Positions 8,192 through 17,592 of a stretch of DNA of 64,000 nt are shown here, one piece after another. The DNA comes from Planctomycetota bacterium (GTDB lineage Bacteria; Planctomycetota; UBA1135; GCA-002686595). The DNA is taken from NCBI GenBank assembly GCA_021413885.1, contig JAIOPM010000031.1, positions 186,001 to 250,000 of the forward strand. Reading direction: 5' to 3'. A program made the position numbers and the translations under genes. How positions within the stretch are numbered: the first letter of the stretch is position 1; every line of letters begins with the position of its first letter. Under the pieces are notes generated by a model. That model made no database searches and was not told where the DNA came from. It saw only the letters and a list, made by a program, of their open reading frames with translations.

Positions 8192-9817
8192 ATGTCGATT
8201 CGTCTCGCACTCCTCGTCGAGCTCGCGCTCGCGACCGCGTTCGCCGCCGCGCCCGTCCACGCCGCCGATTGGTTCGTCGATGCCGTCAACGGCAACAACG
8301 TCAACTCCGGCACGGCGCCGAGCGACGCTTGGCGCACGATCACTTGGGCCGTGGACCACACTCCGCCGAGCGGAGTGCAAGCGATCCACGTCGCGCCCGG
8401 CACGTACGACAGGCCGCTCGGCGAGACCTTTCCGTTGCGCGCGCGTCCTTCGATGCAGATCGTCGGCACGGACGGTTCGTCGGCAACCGTGGTCGATGGC
8501 GGGGGACTGAACTCGACGCTGATCCAGGTGTACGCGAAAGCCGGTGCGACCTTCGGTCCGGACACGATCGTCCAGGGGCTCGCTCTGCGGAATGCGACGC
8601 GAGGCCTGCTCGTTGCGTCGGACCTCGGCGCGTGCAAACCGTCGATCGTCGACGTGACGATCGAGAAAATGAGCGTCAACGGGGTGGAGATCGTCGCCGG
8701 CGCCAATCTGTTCCCCTCCGACGCCGGCGGGACTTTCTCTCACGTCACGGTGCGGATGTGCCCGATCGGCGTGGCGATCAGCGCCACGGGTTCGGTCACG
8801 CCGACCTACTGGGGCTCCGCCAGCCCATCGTTCAGCGACTCGGCGATCGTCTCGAACACGTCAGAGGGTCTCATTTGCCACGCCGGGTCCATCGGCGGTG
8901 TGACGCTCACGGCGCAGCGCTGTCGCTTCGCCGACAACGGTCAGAGCGGCGTGCGCGCGTCCTACGCGCCCGGTTCGGGCTTCGTGTCCCAGGTCGATGC
9001 GCGGTTCGAGGACTGCCTGATCGTTCGCAACGGTGCGGACGGCTTCAACGGCGTGGCGGCGCTCGCAACTTCCTCGGGCGGCATCCTGCACTCGACGTTC
9101 GAGCGTTGCACCGTGGCGGACAACGGCGGAGTCGGGATGCGAGCGCAGACGAACAACGCGACGCAGGATCACACCATGGCGCTCAGCGGTTGCGTGTTGT
9201 TCGGCAATGGCGACGATGTGCTCCAGAACGGCACGACGACGGCGAGCTTCTGCGACATCGGCGACGGCGACTTCAACGGAGCCAACGGCAACTTCTCCGC
9301 GGACCCGCTCTTCGTCGACGCGCCGAACGGCGACTTCCGCGTGAAGTGGGGCAGCCCCTGCATCGAGACCGGCGATCCGGCGACGCCGGCGGGAACGCTC
9401 GATCTCGCGCGCAACGCGCGACCGATCGACGGCAACCTCGACACGCTCGAGCAACTGGACGTCGGCTGCTTCGAGTTCGCGCCGCTCTTCATGGTCGCGA
9501 GCGGCAAGCTCGGCACGACGCTCGAACTGCAGCTGTGGGGGCCCCAAGGCAATGCGACGACGGTGTACTTCACGCGCAAACCCCTGGTCGCTCCCCAGGC
9601 GACGCCGTTCGGCGAACTCGACCTCAACCCGGCGTTCGTCGGCGTCTACCGCGTGACGACGGTCGGCTCCGGGCCGCCCAAGAAAATCGTGCGGCCGATC
9701 CCGAGCTCGCCCGCCTTCGCCGGACAGGTCTTCTCGTTCCAGGCGTTGACGACTTCGGCCGCGGCGCCGCAGGGCAAGGCGTACACCAACGCGGTCGAGT
9801 TGAAGCTCGTCCAATAG
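8192..9817 (+). CDS. Secreted right-handed parallel beta-helix protein (DUF1565-like)
   Basis: A 541-residue secreted protein. The start at 8192 has GGAGG seven bases upstream and gives a clean signal peptide ending HAADWFVDA. The N-terminal block (FVDAVNGNNVNSGTAPSDAWRTITWAV...VAPGTYDRPLGETFPL) is typical of DUF1565/pectate-lyase-like surface proteins. The middle holds repeated beta-helix coils (V-x-x-C/N spacing, S/A-rich turns). The last 105 residues form a separate domain, with ELQLWGP near its start, FSFQAL in its middle and a final TNAVELKLV. That ending resembles the C-termini of other exported proteins in this window. Either polysaccharide binding or degradation is possible; no catalytic residues can be assigned. 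Confidence 0.8.
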   Translation: MSIRLALLVELALATAFAAAPVHAADWFVDAVNGNNVNSGTAPSDAWRTITWAVDHTPPSGVQAIHVAPGTYDRPLGETFPLRARPSMQIVGTDGSSATVVDGGGLNSTLIQVYAKAGATFGPDTIVQGLALRNATRGLLVASDLGACKPSIVDVTIEKMSVNGVEIVAGANLFPSDAGGTFSHVTVRMCPIGVAISATGSVTPTYWGSASPSFSDSAIVSNTSEGLICHAGSIGGVTLTAQRCRFADNGQSGVRASYAPGSGFVSQVDARFEDCLIVRNGADGFNGVAALATSSGGILHSTFERCTVADNGGVGMRAQTNNATQDHTMALSGCVLFGNGDDVLQNGTTTASFCDIGDGDFNGANGNFSADPLFVDAPNGDFRVKWGSPCIETGDPATPAGTLDLARNARPIDGNLDTLEQLDVGCFEFAPLFMVASGKLGTTLELQLWGPQGNATTVYFTRKPLVAPQATPFGELDLNPAFVGVYRVTTVGSGPPKKIVRPIPSSPAFAGQVFSFQALTTSAAAPQGKAYTNAVELKLVQ

Positions 9818-9871
9818 CCGCCGGCGGGGCGGCCGAGCTTCGCGACGGCGCGCGCTAGACTCGCGCACCCA

Positions 9872-11533
9872 ATGGGGGCTCGGAGTTCCAGGGCGTCACG
9901 ACGCTCGATGCGGTTCGCGCGGTCGACGTGCTTCTCGTGGTGCTTCGTGCTCGTCGCGTGGGCGACCTGCGCTTCTCGCGCCGCGGCCCAAGGCGGTTAC
10001 ACGAAGGACGTGTTCCCCGACCTCGGGTTGACGCTCGAACGCGCGCGCGACTACGAGCAAGTTCCGCTGCAACCGGACGAGGAGTGGTCCGTCCTTCATT
10101 ACGCGGAGAAGGTCCCGAAGAACCCGCGCGAGCGGCGGACGCTTCGGCCCGAGCTCTTCGTGCTCTGGATCGATTGGGTGCCCGATCCGGCGGCGCTGCC
10201 GCGCACGGATTCAGGTGTGCCCGGCGGCCCGAACGAGACGCCAACCGACAAGAAGGAGGGCAGAGGCGGAAGCAACCACGACCAACCGGACGAACCCGCG
10301 GCGCCGTTGCCGATCAACACGTTCGTGCGCTACGCGGAACAACGCCTGAAGGCGTACCAGCTCGTCGAACCGGAGCCACAGAAGGCGCGCGACGGGTTCC
10401 AGGTCCACACGGTCGAACTCCAGGAGCTCGAGCCGAGCCAACCCGAAGTCCGCGGCTTCGCGTACGTGATGGAAGCGCAGCACACGCGCACCATCGTGCT
10501 CCTCGGCTTCTGCGCGCGGGCCGACCTCGACAAGCAGTCGAAGATCTGGCGCTACATGGGCGATCACCTCGATGTCGCGGATCCCGCGGCGATCGATCTC
10601 GCGAAACTCCAACGCAAGTACGCGCACTCCGAGCTGCGCGGCGTCGACTACCGCGTGCGCATCCGTTCGAAGCTGGTGCGCGGTTGGCAGGCCGAGGACA
10701 CCGCGAACTTCATCGTCGTCTACCACACGCCCGACCAACCGCTGGTGCGCAAGATCCTGAACGACCTCGAGATCCTGCATGACGAGTACGAGAAGCTCTT
10801 CCCGCCCGCCGCGCCGATCGAAGCGGTCTCGACCGTGCGCATCTGTCGCGACCAAGGCGAGTACCGGTTGTACGGCGGCATGCCGCGCACGGCGGGCTAC
10901 TGGAACTCCGCGACGGAGGAGCTCGTGCTCTACGACGCGTCGGTCCAAGTGAAAGGCAATCGCCCGCAGGTCGACGGCACGTTCATCGCGCTCTACCACG
11001 AAGCCTTCCACCAGTTCATCCACTACTCGACCGGCGAGCTGCCGCCGCACTCGTGGTTCAACGAGGGCACCGGCGACTACTTCGCCGGCGCGCGGGTTTC
11101 CGGCGGCAAGGTGACGCGCATCGGTCCGAATCCGTGGCGCGTGCGCTTGATCAAGGATGCGGTCGCGACGGGAGCCGCGGTGCCGTGGAAGGACCTGCTG
11201 CGTTTCGAGCAGGTGGAGTACTACGACCCGGCGCGAGTCTCGCTCTGCTACGCCGAAGGCTGGTCGCTGATCTACTTCCTGCGCACCGCGAAGATTGTCA
11301 AGGCACGGCCGGAGTGGGCGGCGATCCTGCCGACCTACTTCGAGACGCTGAAGGCGGCGTTTGCCGAGGAGCTCGCGGCGCTCGGCCCCGACCGCGCGAA
11401 GCTCGACGGTCCGCGTTTCGAAGCGGGCAAGCGCGCGCGCGACCGAGCGCTCGACCGCGCCTTCGCGTCGGTCGACGTCGCGGAACTCGAGAACGCGTGG
11501 AAGGACTTCGTGCGCGAACTGGCCGACGACTGA
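9872..11533 (+). CDS. Secreted HExxH metallopeptidase-like protein (DUF1570-like)
   Basis: A 553-residue exported protein; ATG 9908, 12 codons in, gives a more compact signal peptide (MRFARSTCFSW to RAAAQG) and may be the true start. An N-terminal region with a low-complexity linker (GGPNETPTDKKEGRGGSNHDQP) precedes an alpha/beta section. The C-terminal half carries a gluzincin-like site: YHEAFHQFIHYS (HExxH), then about 20 residues later WFNEGTGDYFAG supplying a likely third ligand Glu. This arrangement is typical of DUF1570 proteins in planctomycetes. It ends six bases before the convergent cysQ stop. The substrate is unknown. Confidence 0.8.
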   Translation: MGARSSRASRRSMRFARSTCFSWCFVLVAWATCASRAAAQGGYTKDVFPDLGLTLERARDYEQVPLQPDEEWSVLHYAEKVPKNPRERRTLRPELFVLWIDWVPDPAALPRTDSGVPGGPNETPTDKKEGRGGSNHDQPDEPAAPLPINTFVRYAEQRLKAYQLVEPEPQKARDGFQVHTVELQELEPSQPEVRGFAYVMEAQHTRTIVLLGFCARADLDKQSKIWRYMGDHLDVADPAAIDLAKLQRKYAHSELRGVDYRVRIRSKLVRGWQAEDTANFIVVYHTPDQPLVRKILNDLEILHDEYEKLFPPAAPIEAVSTVRICRDQGEYRLYGGMPRTAGYWNSATEELVLYDASVQVKGNRPQVDGTFIALYHEAFHQFIHYSTGELPPHSWFNEGTGDYFAGARVSGGKVTRIGPNPWRVRLIKDAVATGAAVPWKDLLRFEQVEYYDPARVSLCYAEGWSLIYFLRTAKIVKARPEWAAILPTYFETLKAAFAEELAALGPDRAKLDGPRFEAGKRARDRALDRAFASVDVAELENAWKDFVRELADD

Positions 11534-11539
11534 GCTCGC

Positions 11540-12361
11540 TCAAGCCACGAGAGCGCCCGAACTCGCGAGCGCTGCGATCACGCGCTCCTTCCAAGCCGGC
11601 CGACAGACCACCAACTCGTGGTTCTTCGGATCCGTTTGGTTGTAGCGATGGTCCTCGCCGCGCAGCTTGCAGACGGTCCAGCCGAGAGCGCGCGCGACGA
11701 CCTCCGGCGCGCAGGTGTCCCACTCCTTCAAGCCCTTCTTGTGGACGTAGACGTCGGCCTCGCCCGCGAAGAGGCGCGAGACCTTGAAGCCGACGCTGCC
11801 GAGCGGCACTTGCTCCTTCACGCCGAGCTCCTCGCAGAAGCGTCCCGTCCACTCCGGCGTGTGGCTGCGCGACACGACGATCTTCGGCGCTCCCGGACTC
11901 GGCGAATCGCCGAGCGTGAGCGCACCGCCGCCTTCGTTGCCCGCGCGCATCGAACCCTCGACGCACACCGCCCACAACACTTGATCGAGCGCCGGCAACG
12001 CGACCGCGCCGAGCGCCGGCCGTCCGTCGACGGTCAACGCGACGTGGACGGCGAAGTCGTGGCGCACCTGGCTGAACTCCTTCGTGCCGTCGAGCGGATC
12101 GATGATCCACGCGCGAGGCTTCGAGAGACGCTCCTTCGAGTCCGCGGTCTCCTCGGAGAGCAAGCCGTCGTCGGGGTAGCGGCCGCGCACGAGACCCTGC
12201 AACAAACCGTCGGCCGCTTGGTCGCCGATGTCGGCGAGCATCGCGTCCTTCCAACGGCCGCTCTCGCGCAAGCCCATCGCTCGCCGTCCCGCCCAACGTG
12301 CCGCTTCGATCGCGAACGCGAGGTCGCGCGTCACTTCTTCCGTCGTGAGAGTCTTGGTCAT
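11540..12361 (-). CDS. cysQ: 3'(2'),5'-bisphosphate nucleotidase CysQ (inositol monophosphatase family)
   Basis: A 273-residue cytoplasmic enzyme of the Mg-dependent inositol monophosphatase family. Visible motifs are the E70-E71 pair in LLSEET, the core metal site IIDPLDGTKEF (D88, D91) and the C-terminal WDTCAPE. The K-E-F after DGT, together with the WDTCAPE motif, favours CysQ (hydrolysis of 3'-phosphoadenosine-5'-phosphate in sulfate assimilation) over a true inositol phosphatase. It lies 10 bp after the last SGNH gene, so it is probably the end of that operon. PAP is released by sulfotransferases, so the link could reflect sulfated polysaccharide metabolism (inference). Confidence 0.88.
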   Translation of the reverse strand: MTKTLTTEEVTRDLAFAIEAARWAGRRAMGLRESGRWKDAMLADIGDQAADGLLQGLVRGRYPDDGLLSEETADSKERLSKPRAWIIDPLDGTKEFSQVRHDFAVHVALTVDGRPALGAVALPALDQVLWAVCVEGSMRAGNEGGGALTLGDSPSPGAPKIVVSRSHTPEWTGRFCEELGVKEQVPLGSVGFKVSRLFAGEADVYVHKKGLKEWDTCAPEVVARALGWTVCKLRGEDHRYNQTDPKNHELVVCRPAWKERVIAALASSGALVA

Positions 12362-12371
12362 GAGTCGTCGT

Positions 12372-13685
12372 TCAGCGGTGGGCGGCGGCTTCGTCGTGAT
12401 GGCGAATCGCCGCGAGCATCCCGGCGGCGACCGTGTGAGCCAGGAGCTCGTTCCCGTGCACGTTGAAGTGGCACGCGTCGTAGTAGAGCGTCTCGCTGAC
12501 GTCGGCGAAGAGCTGCGACGCGTCGACGAAGTCGATGCCGCGTTTCTTCAAGTCCTCGCCGGCCGCGCGCAACTGCGGATAGCCGAGCCGCGCGCCTTCG
12601 CTCCACTCCTTGACCGTCTTGCCCTTCTCGATCTCGTCGGGCGTCAGCTTCTTCGAGCCCTCGTCGTACAGCGTCGGCTGCAGGACGTGGACGAACGGCA
12701 TGTCGTATTCGCGGCACATCGCGGCGATCGTGCGCGAGCCCGCGACCCACGCGCCGACCGATTCGCGCAACACCGCGCCCTGCTCGGGATCGAAGGTCGG
12801 CCCGTTGACGCTCGGATTCGCGATGCCTTCGGAGAGCCGCGCGGTCACCTTGTCGAACTGCGTCGACGCGTCGGCGCGCGTGCGCCACAACAAGCCGAGC
12901 GCGAGCTCGCTCGCGACCGCGCTGCGGTAGAGCCCGAGATCGAGGATGCGGCGCGCTTGACGCGTCACTTCGCTCTGCTTCGCGCGCAACGCGAGCATCA
13001 GGTCCATCATCTCGCGATCGGCGGAAGGATTGCTGGCGCGCGAGAGCCACTTGGTCGCGCTCGGGTAGAGCGGCGACGCGCCGAACGACGCGTTCTGCAA
13101 GCCGATCGCGACTTCGTTGAAGCCGTCGATCAGGATCACTGCGTCGAACTTGATCCCGTACGACAGCAACGTCTGGAACACGATCGCGTGCTGCGGCTCC
13201 TTGTACGCGCCGCGCGCTTGACTCCAGAGGCGAATGGCGCGCGTCTCGAAGCGCGGATCCGCTTGCAGGTCCTTGACCAACGACTTCGCCGCGTCCGCCG
13301 CGAAGATCGACGCGACCGAACCGCCGAGGATCGCGATGTCGTAGTTCCGCTCGGCGCGATCCGAGCCGAAGTACTCGACCAAGCGCGCGACGTCCTCGAT
13401 GTAGCCTTCCGCGTCGAAGCCGTAGTAGGGGTGCAGCACCTCGACTTGCTTCGGATCGGCGCGTTGCTCGACCGGCGCATCCCAACGCGGGATGTTGGAC
13501 TCGACCATCGAGATCGCGTTCGCGGCGTCGTTGCGCGCCTTGTCGGGATCGAAGGGCTGCCCGCGCAGGCGCAAGAGCACGCGCATGCCGCCTTCGGCGA
13601 GCAGCAGCGCGACCACCAGCGACACGACCGCGAGCGCGAGCTTCTTCCAGATGCCGCTGCGGCGCTGTTGGTCGGGGGCGGACAT
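12372..13685 (-). CDS. Membrane-anchored SGNH-fold hydrolase, array member 1
   Basis: A 437-residue protein with an N-terminal cytoplasmic tail, one TM (about 15-33) and an extracytoplasmic SGNH/GDSL-like domain. The catalytic set appears complete: Ser123 in ILGGSVAS, Asn190 in DGFNEVA, and Asp403/His406 in YDACHFNVHG. Two family-specific blocks are also present, VLHPYYGF near residue 85 and HVLQPTLYDEGSK. It is about equally distant from the other array members and forms its own branch by eye. By analogy with anchored SGNH proteins it may be an esterase or acetyltransferase on cell-surface glycans (inference). It lies 56 bp after member 2 and 10 bp before cysQ. Confidence 0.82.
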   Translation of the reverse strand: MSAPDQQRRSGIWKKLALAVVSLVVALLLAEGGMRVLLRLRGQPFDPDKARNDAANAISMVESNIPRWDAPVEQRADPKQVEVLHPYYGFDAEGYIEDVARLVEYFGSDRAERNYDIAILGGSVASIFAADAAKSLVKDLQADPRFETRAIRLWSQARGAYKEPQHAIVFQTLLSYGIKFDAVILIDGFNEVAIGLQNASFGASPLYPSATKWLSRASNPSADREMMDLMLALRAKQSEVTRQARRILDLGLYRSAVASELALGLLWRTRADASTQFDKVTARLSEGIANPSVNGPTFDPEQGAVLRESVGAWVAGSRTIAAMCREYDMPFVHVLQPTLYDEGSKKLTPDEIEKGKTVKEWSEGARLGYPQLRAAGEDLKKRGIDFVDASQLFADVSETLYYDACHFNVHGNELLAHTVAAGMLAAIRHHDEAAAHR

Positions 13686-13741
13686 CGGGAACGAGCGAGC
13701 GCGTAGGTTGCGCGATGCCCCGAGTTCCGTCAAGCGCGCGA

Positions 13742-14941
13742 CTAGCGCCGCGCGTCGCCGGCGTCGAGCGCCGCGAGATGAGCGCGCACGATCGCCGCGC
13801 CGAGGTCGCGCGGCTCGTCGGCGGCGGTTTTCGACGCTTCGAGAGCGGCTCGCGCGTCGACGATCGGCACGCCGCGCTTCTCGAGCTCGCGCAAGCCTCC
13901 CGCCAGCGAACGCTCGCCTTGCGCGAGCGCGACGTCCGCGTCGTGCGGCGCGGTCTCGAGCACGTGGACGTACGCGATGCCGCGTTCGCGACACATCGCC
14001 CACATCGACAACGCGCCTTCGAACCAAGCGCGCGTCGCGGTGCGCACGATCGCGATGTCGTCGCCGGCGTGGCGCGGTCCGACCGCCGCGCGATCGTCGA
14101 GCTCGCGCGTGCCGACGTCGTCGACGTGTCGCTGCGCGGCGTTCACTTCGGCGAGCCGCCGCTCGAGTTCGTCGACGACGAACGTACCGAGGCAAGCGCT
14201 GTGAGCAAGTCCGAGTGAGAGCGACGTGCGCGCCCAACTGCGCATGCGCTGTTCGCTCTGTCGCGCCGCGAGCACCGCTTGCAGACGCGCCGGATCGTTC
14301 AACGGACGGCCGAGGCGCGAGCCCCAGCTCTCCGTCGACGGATACACGGGATGCGTGCCCGCGCGGCCGTTGCGCAACGCGATCGTCAGGTCCTCGACGC
14401 CGTCGATCACTAGCACGAGGTCGGGCTCGACGCCGGCGTCGAGCAAGTACGCGAGCGCGTTCGCTTGCTGCGGTTGCTTGAAGCCCGCGCGGGCTTGGTT
14501 CCACACGCGGATCGGCCGCGCGGCGTAGCGCGGGTCGGCGCGCAGGGCCTCGGTCAACGGCCCGACTCGGTTGGTCGCGAAGTCCGCGGCCGCGGCGCCG
14601 CCGAACACGACGACGTCGAACGCGAGCGTGCCTTCGGCCGAGCTCGTGAATTCGAGCGCGCGATCGAGCTCCTTGCGCGCCGCGCGCGTGTCGCGTGCGA
14701 AGAACGGATGGAGCACGGTCGCCGCGTCCTCGCTCGCACGCGACGTCTTCGCGCCGTGTTCGTCGGCGCCGGCGAGCGAGCGCTCGATCCGCGCTCTCGT
14801 CGCGTCGGAGTCCCACGCCCGTTTCTCGAACGCGAGCCAACCGCGGAACGCGAGCTCGACCGCGACGAACGCGGCGAGCAAGAGTCCCGAGACCCACGCG
14901 AGACGCAGGAGCGGACCGCGCTTCGCCGCCGCGCTCGTCAT
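13742..14941 (-). CDS. SGNH-fold pseudoenzyme, array member 2
   Basis: A 399-residue member of the array that keeps the N-terminal anchor (about 12-29), the VLHPF block, the FKQPQQAN block and the CRERGIAYVHVLE block. All recognisable catalytic positions are changed: the nucleophile block reads VFGGAAAAD (Ser to Ala116), the Asn block reads DGVEDL (Asn to Glu183), and the terminal D-x-x-H block is missing, with the protein ending shortly after DARAALEA. The frame is intact and codon use is like its neighbours, so it is probably a functional non-catalytic protein rather than a decaying gene. Its ATG overlaps the stop of member 3 (ATGA). Confidence 0.8.
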   Translation of the reverse strand: MTSAAAKRGPLLRLAWVSGLLLAAFVAVELAFRGWLAFEKRAWDSDATRARIERSLAGADEHGAKTSRASEDAATVLHPFFARDTRAARKELDRALEFTSSAEGTLAFDVVVFGGAAAADFATNRVGPLTEALRADPRYAARPIRVWNQARAGFKQPQQANALAYLLDAGVEPDLVLVIDGVEDLTIALRNGRAGTHPVYPSTESWGSRLGRPLNDPARLQAVLAARQSEQRMRSWARTSLSLGLAHSACLGTFVVDELERRLAEVNAAQRHVDDVGTRELDDRAAVGPRHAGDDIAIVRTATRAWFEGALSMWAMCRERGIAYVHVLETAPHDADVALAQGERSLAGGLRELEKRGVPIVDARAALEASKTAADEPRDLGAAIVRAHLAALDAGDARR

Positions 14942-16275
14942 TGCCTGCGCGCCTCTACTCGCTCGATCTCGGTGAGCAGCGCCGGCGCGATCATCCGCGA
15001 GAGCACCTCGTAGCCCGCGAGCTCGAAGTGACACGCGTCGACGTAGAGCGAGCGCGTCTCGTGCTCGAACGCGAAGCTGGCGTCGAGGAACGCGACGCCG
15101 GAGCGCGCGAGCTCCTTCCCCGCGGCGCGCAACTTCGGATAACCGAGGTGCACGCCGGTGGTCCACGGCTCGATCGCTTCGCCCTTCGAGACTTCATTCT
15201 CCGTCAACGGCTTCGAACCGGTGTCGTGCAGCGTCGGCTGCAGCACTTCGAGGAACGCGATGTTCCGCGCGCGGCAAACCCCGGCGAGCGAACGCGCGCC
15301 CTCGTACCAGTTGCGCACGCAACGATCGACTTGCACGTCGTCGTCGCCGGGGAGATTCGGCGGCGCGAGCTCGTCGACGCGATTGCTCGCGGTCAACGTC
15401 GTCTGCAAGCGCAACATCCGATCGGTCACTTCGTGCGCCGAACGCTCGACCCACGCGAGCCCGAGCTCGCCGGTCATCGCGAAACGCGCGGCGCCGAGAT
15501 CGAGCAACCGCTCGATGCGACCGAGCGCGGCACCGCGGCGCGCGTAGAGGTCGAGCGCCAGCTCGAACGCCTCTTCGTTGCGCTCCATGCCGCCGGCGCG
15601 CGCGAGCCACGCCGACAAGTACGGATAGAGGTGCGTGATCTCGGCGCGCACGTTCTGCATGCCGATCGCGACTTCGTTGAAGCCGTCGAGCGCGATCACC
15701 GCATCCGGTTCGACGCCGCAGCACAGCAAGTAGTCGAGCAACGCGACTTGCTGCGGCTCCTTGTGCGCCGCGCGACCTTCGACCCACACGTGCACCGGGC
15801 GATTCGCGAAACGTGGATCAGCCGCGAGCAGATCGTGGAACGCGCCGCTCGAGACGCTCTCGAATCCGCCGGCGACCGAACCGCCGAACACGAATACGTC
15901 GAAGACGTTCTTCGAAGTGTCGTTGCGGAAGTAGGTGATCTCCGCCTCGAGTCGATCGTTGTGGTTCGATTGTTCGAAGCCGACGTACGGATGCAGCACG
16001 TCGTGGGAGACCCTCGGCTCCGGCGCGTTCGGCTTCCGCGCCTTCGCCTCGGCGCGTTCACGCGGCACCCCGTCGGACAGCGCGGCGCGCAACGCACTCA
16101 GGCGATTCTCGACCTTGCGCGCGACGTACGGCCGTCCGCGAACGTACTGCACGGCGCGCAGGCCGAGCTCGGCGGCGATCAACGCGAGCACCAGCGACGC
16201 GCACGCGATCGCGAACTTGCGCCACGCGCCGCGGCGCGCGCGCGGCGGGGAGGGCGCGTCGGACGAGGGCGGCAT
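14938..16275 (-). CDS. Membrane-anchored SGNH-fold hydrolase, array member 3
   Basis: A 445-residue protein with a TM at about 20-38 and a complete SGNH-like catalytic set: Ser133 in VFGGSVAGG, Asn200 in LDGFNEVAIGMQN, Asp413/His416 in VDACHFELAG. It is closest to member 5: they share CxG-x-x-PDAVIALDGFNEVA and a similar R-C-V-x-x-W...A-R-S-L block, as well as the LQP...GSKPL ending. It is followed by member 2 through a four-base ATGA overlap. A 45-bp gap separates it from member 4 upstream. An extracytoplasmic esterase or acyltransferase role is inferred from the fold only. Confidence 0.82.
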   Translation of the reverse strand: MPPSSDAPSPPRARRGAWRKFAIACASLVLALIAAELGLRAVQYVRGRPYVARKVENRLSALRAALSDGVPRERAEAKARKPNAPEPRVSHDVLHPYVGFEQSNHNDRLEAEITYFRNDTSKNVFDVFVFGGSVAGGFESVSSGAFHDLLAADPRFANRPVHVWVEGRAAHKEPQQVALLDYLLCCGVEPDAVIALDGFNEVAIGMQNVRAEITHLYPYLSAWLARAGGMERNEEAFELALDLYARRGAALGRIERLLDLGAARFAMTGELGLAWVERSAHEVTDRMLRLQTTLTASNRVDELAPPNLPGDDDVQVDRCVRNWYEGARSLAGVCRARNIAFLEVLQPTLHDTGSKPLTENEVSKGEAIEPWTTGVHLGYPKLRAAGKELARSGVAFLDASFAFEHETRSLYVDACHFELAGYEVLSRMIAPALLTEIERVEARRQ

Positions 16276-16320
16276 GCGAGCGGAGCAGGTTCGACGAGCG
16301 CGCGCGATCCGTCAAGCCGA

Positions 16321-17592
16321 TTACTTGGCGCCGCGGCGCGCGGCGAAGTCCGCGACGACGCGCCTGCCGAGCGCGTCGCCGAGCAAGCGCTGTCCCGCTT
16401 CGGCGAAGCGCGACCCGTCGTAGTAGAGCGGCTCGTTCACGTCCGCGAAGATCCGCGACGCATCGAGGAACGGCACGCCGCGCTCGGCCAGCGCCGCGCC
16501 CGCTTCGCGCAAGCGCGGGTAGCCGAGGCGCACCGCTTCGCTCCACGCCGGCGGGACTTGGCCGTGCGCGAGTTCTTCCGCCGTCGCGGGTTTCGAGCCT
16601 TCGTCGTGCAGCGTCGGCTCGAGCACGTGCAGGTACGCGATGCCGCGGTCGCGACACAGGCTCCACATCGAGAACGCACCCTCCGACCACGCGGTCACCG
16701 CCGCGTCGAGGATGCGCGCGTGATCGGTCGCGTGGTCCGGTCCGCGTTCGGCGTGCGTCGCGTCGGCGGCGCGCAAGCCCGCGTTCAGCTCTTCGAACGC
16801 CGCGTCGGCTTCGCGGTCGAGCGCGTGCAACTTGCGCAGACCGAGCGAGCCGAGCAGCGCGCTGTTCATCACGCCGGACGCGAGCTCGAAGCGCGCGAGC
16901 CGCGCCGTGCGCGCGCGGCGTTCGCGCAGCGCGAGCATGCGATCGAGCGTCTTCGGATCGCGCATCCCGGAACCCGCGAGCGCGACCCACCTCGGCGCCC
17001 ACGGATAGAGCGGATGCGTGCCTTCCCAACCGTTCTCGACGGCGAGCGCGACGTCGTTGAAGCCGTCGATCACGATCACGAGGTCGGGCCGCACGCCGAA
17101 CGTCAACGCGTACGCGAGTTCGTTCGCTTGTTGCGGCTCCTTGAAAGTGCTGCGGCCTTCGCCCCACACGCGGACCGGTCCCGACGAAAGGCCCGAGGCG
17201 TTCGTGAGCAGAGCGGCGAGAGTCTCCGCGCCCGCGCCGACGAAGTCCGTCGCGGTCGAGCCGCCGAGCACGAAGACGTCGAAGCCGTCGTCGCGTTGCG
17301 TCGCCTCGAGTTCGCGGCGCAAGCGCTCGCGTGACGCGACCAGATCGACGCCGAGATAAGGATGCAGCGTCTCGGTCCGCGTCGCGTCGACTGCGGCGCC
17401 GTCGTTCGTCGGCGGCGCGCTTCCCGCGGGAGCGTCGTGCGCGCCGAGCAGGCCTTCGATCTCCGCCTTCGCCGCGTCGAAGTCCCACGGCGTCGCCGTG
17501 ATGCGCAACCAGACGCGCGTGCCGAGCTCGAGGCCGACGAGCACCGCGAGCACGATGCCGAACGCCTTCAGCGCGCGAGGCGGAGCGGTCAT
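16321..17592 (-). CDS. SGNH-fold protein lacking the catalytic His, array member 4
   Basis: A 423-residue array member with a TM near 10-27. It retains Ser112 (VLGGSTAT) and Asn179 (DGFNDVAL), but the terminal block reads YYDGSRFAEAG, so the expected His is Arg395. It is the clear sister of member 2: both have P/A-W-D-x-D-A near the anchor, QQAN-x-LAY, PDLV-x-VIDG, a G-x-x-GTHP-x-YP block, and the EGA-x-SMW...C-R-x-RGIAY-x-HVLE block. Like member 2 it is coupled by ATGA to a catalytically complete upstream partner (member 5). It may represent an intermediate stage of catalytic loss. Confidence 0.82.
   Translation of the reverse strand: MTAPPRALKAFGIVLAVLVGLELGTRVWLRITATPWDFDAAKAEIEGLLGAHDAPAGSAPPTNDGAAVDATRTETLHPYLGVDLVASRERLRRELEATQRDDGFDVFVLGGSTATDFVGAGAETLAALLTNASGLSSGPVRVWGEGRSTFKEPQQANELAYALTFGVRPDLVIVIDGFNDVALAVENGWEGTHPLYPWAPRWVALAGSGMRDPKTLDRMLALRERRARTARLARFELASGVMNSALLGSLGLRKLHALDREADAAFEELNAGLRAADATHAERGPDHATDHARILDAAVTAWSEGAFSMWSLCRDRGIAYLHVLEPTLHDEGSKPATAEELAHGQVPPAWSEAVRLGYPRLREAGAALAERGVPFLDASRIFADVNEPLYYDGSRFAEAGQRLLGDALGRRVVADFAARRGAK

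Noticed and set aside
14695..17334. 879-codon plus-strand open frame across the SGNH array
   Set aside because: It is opposite three genes with conserved SGNH blocks and overlapping start/stop junctions; the translation is a shadow without domains.
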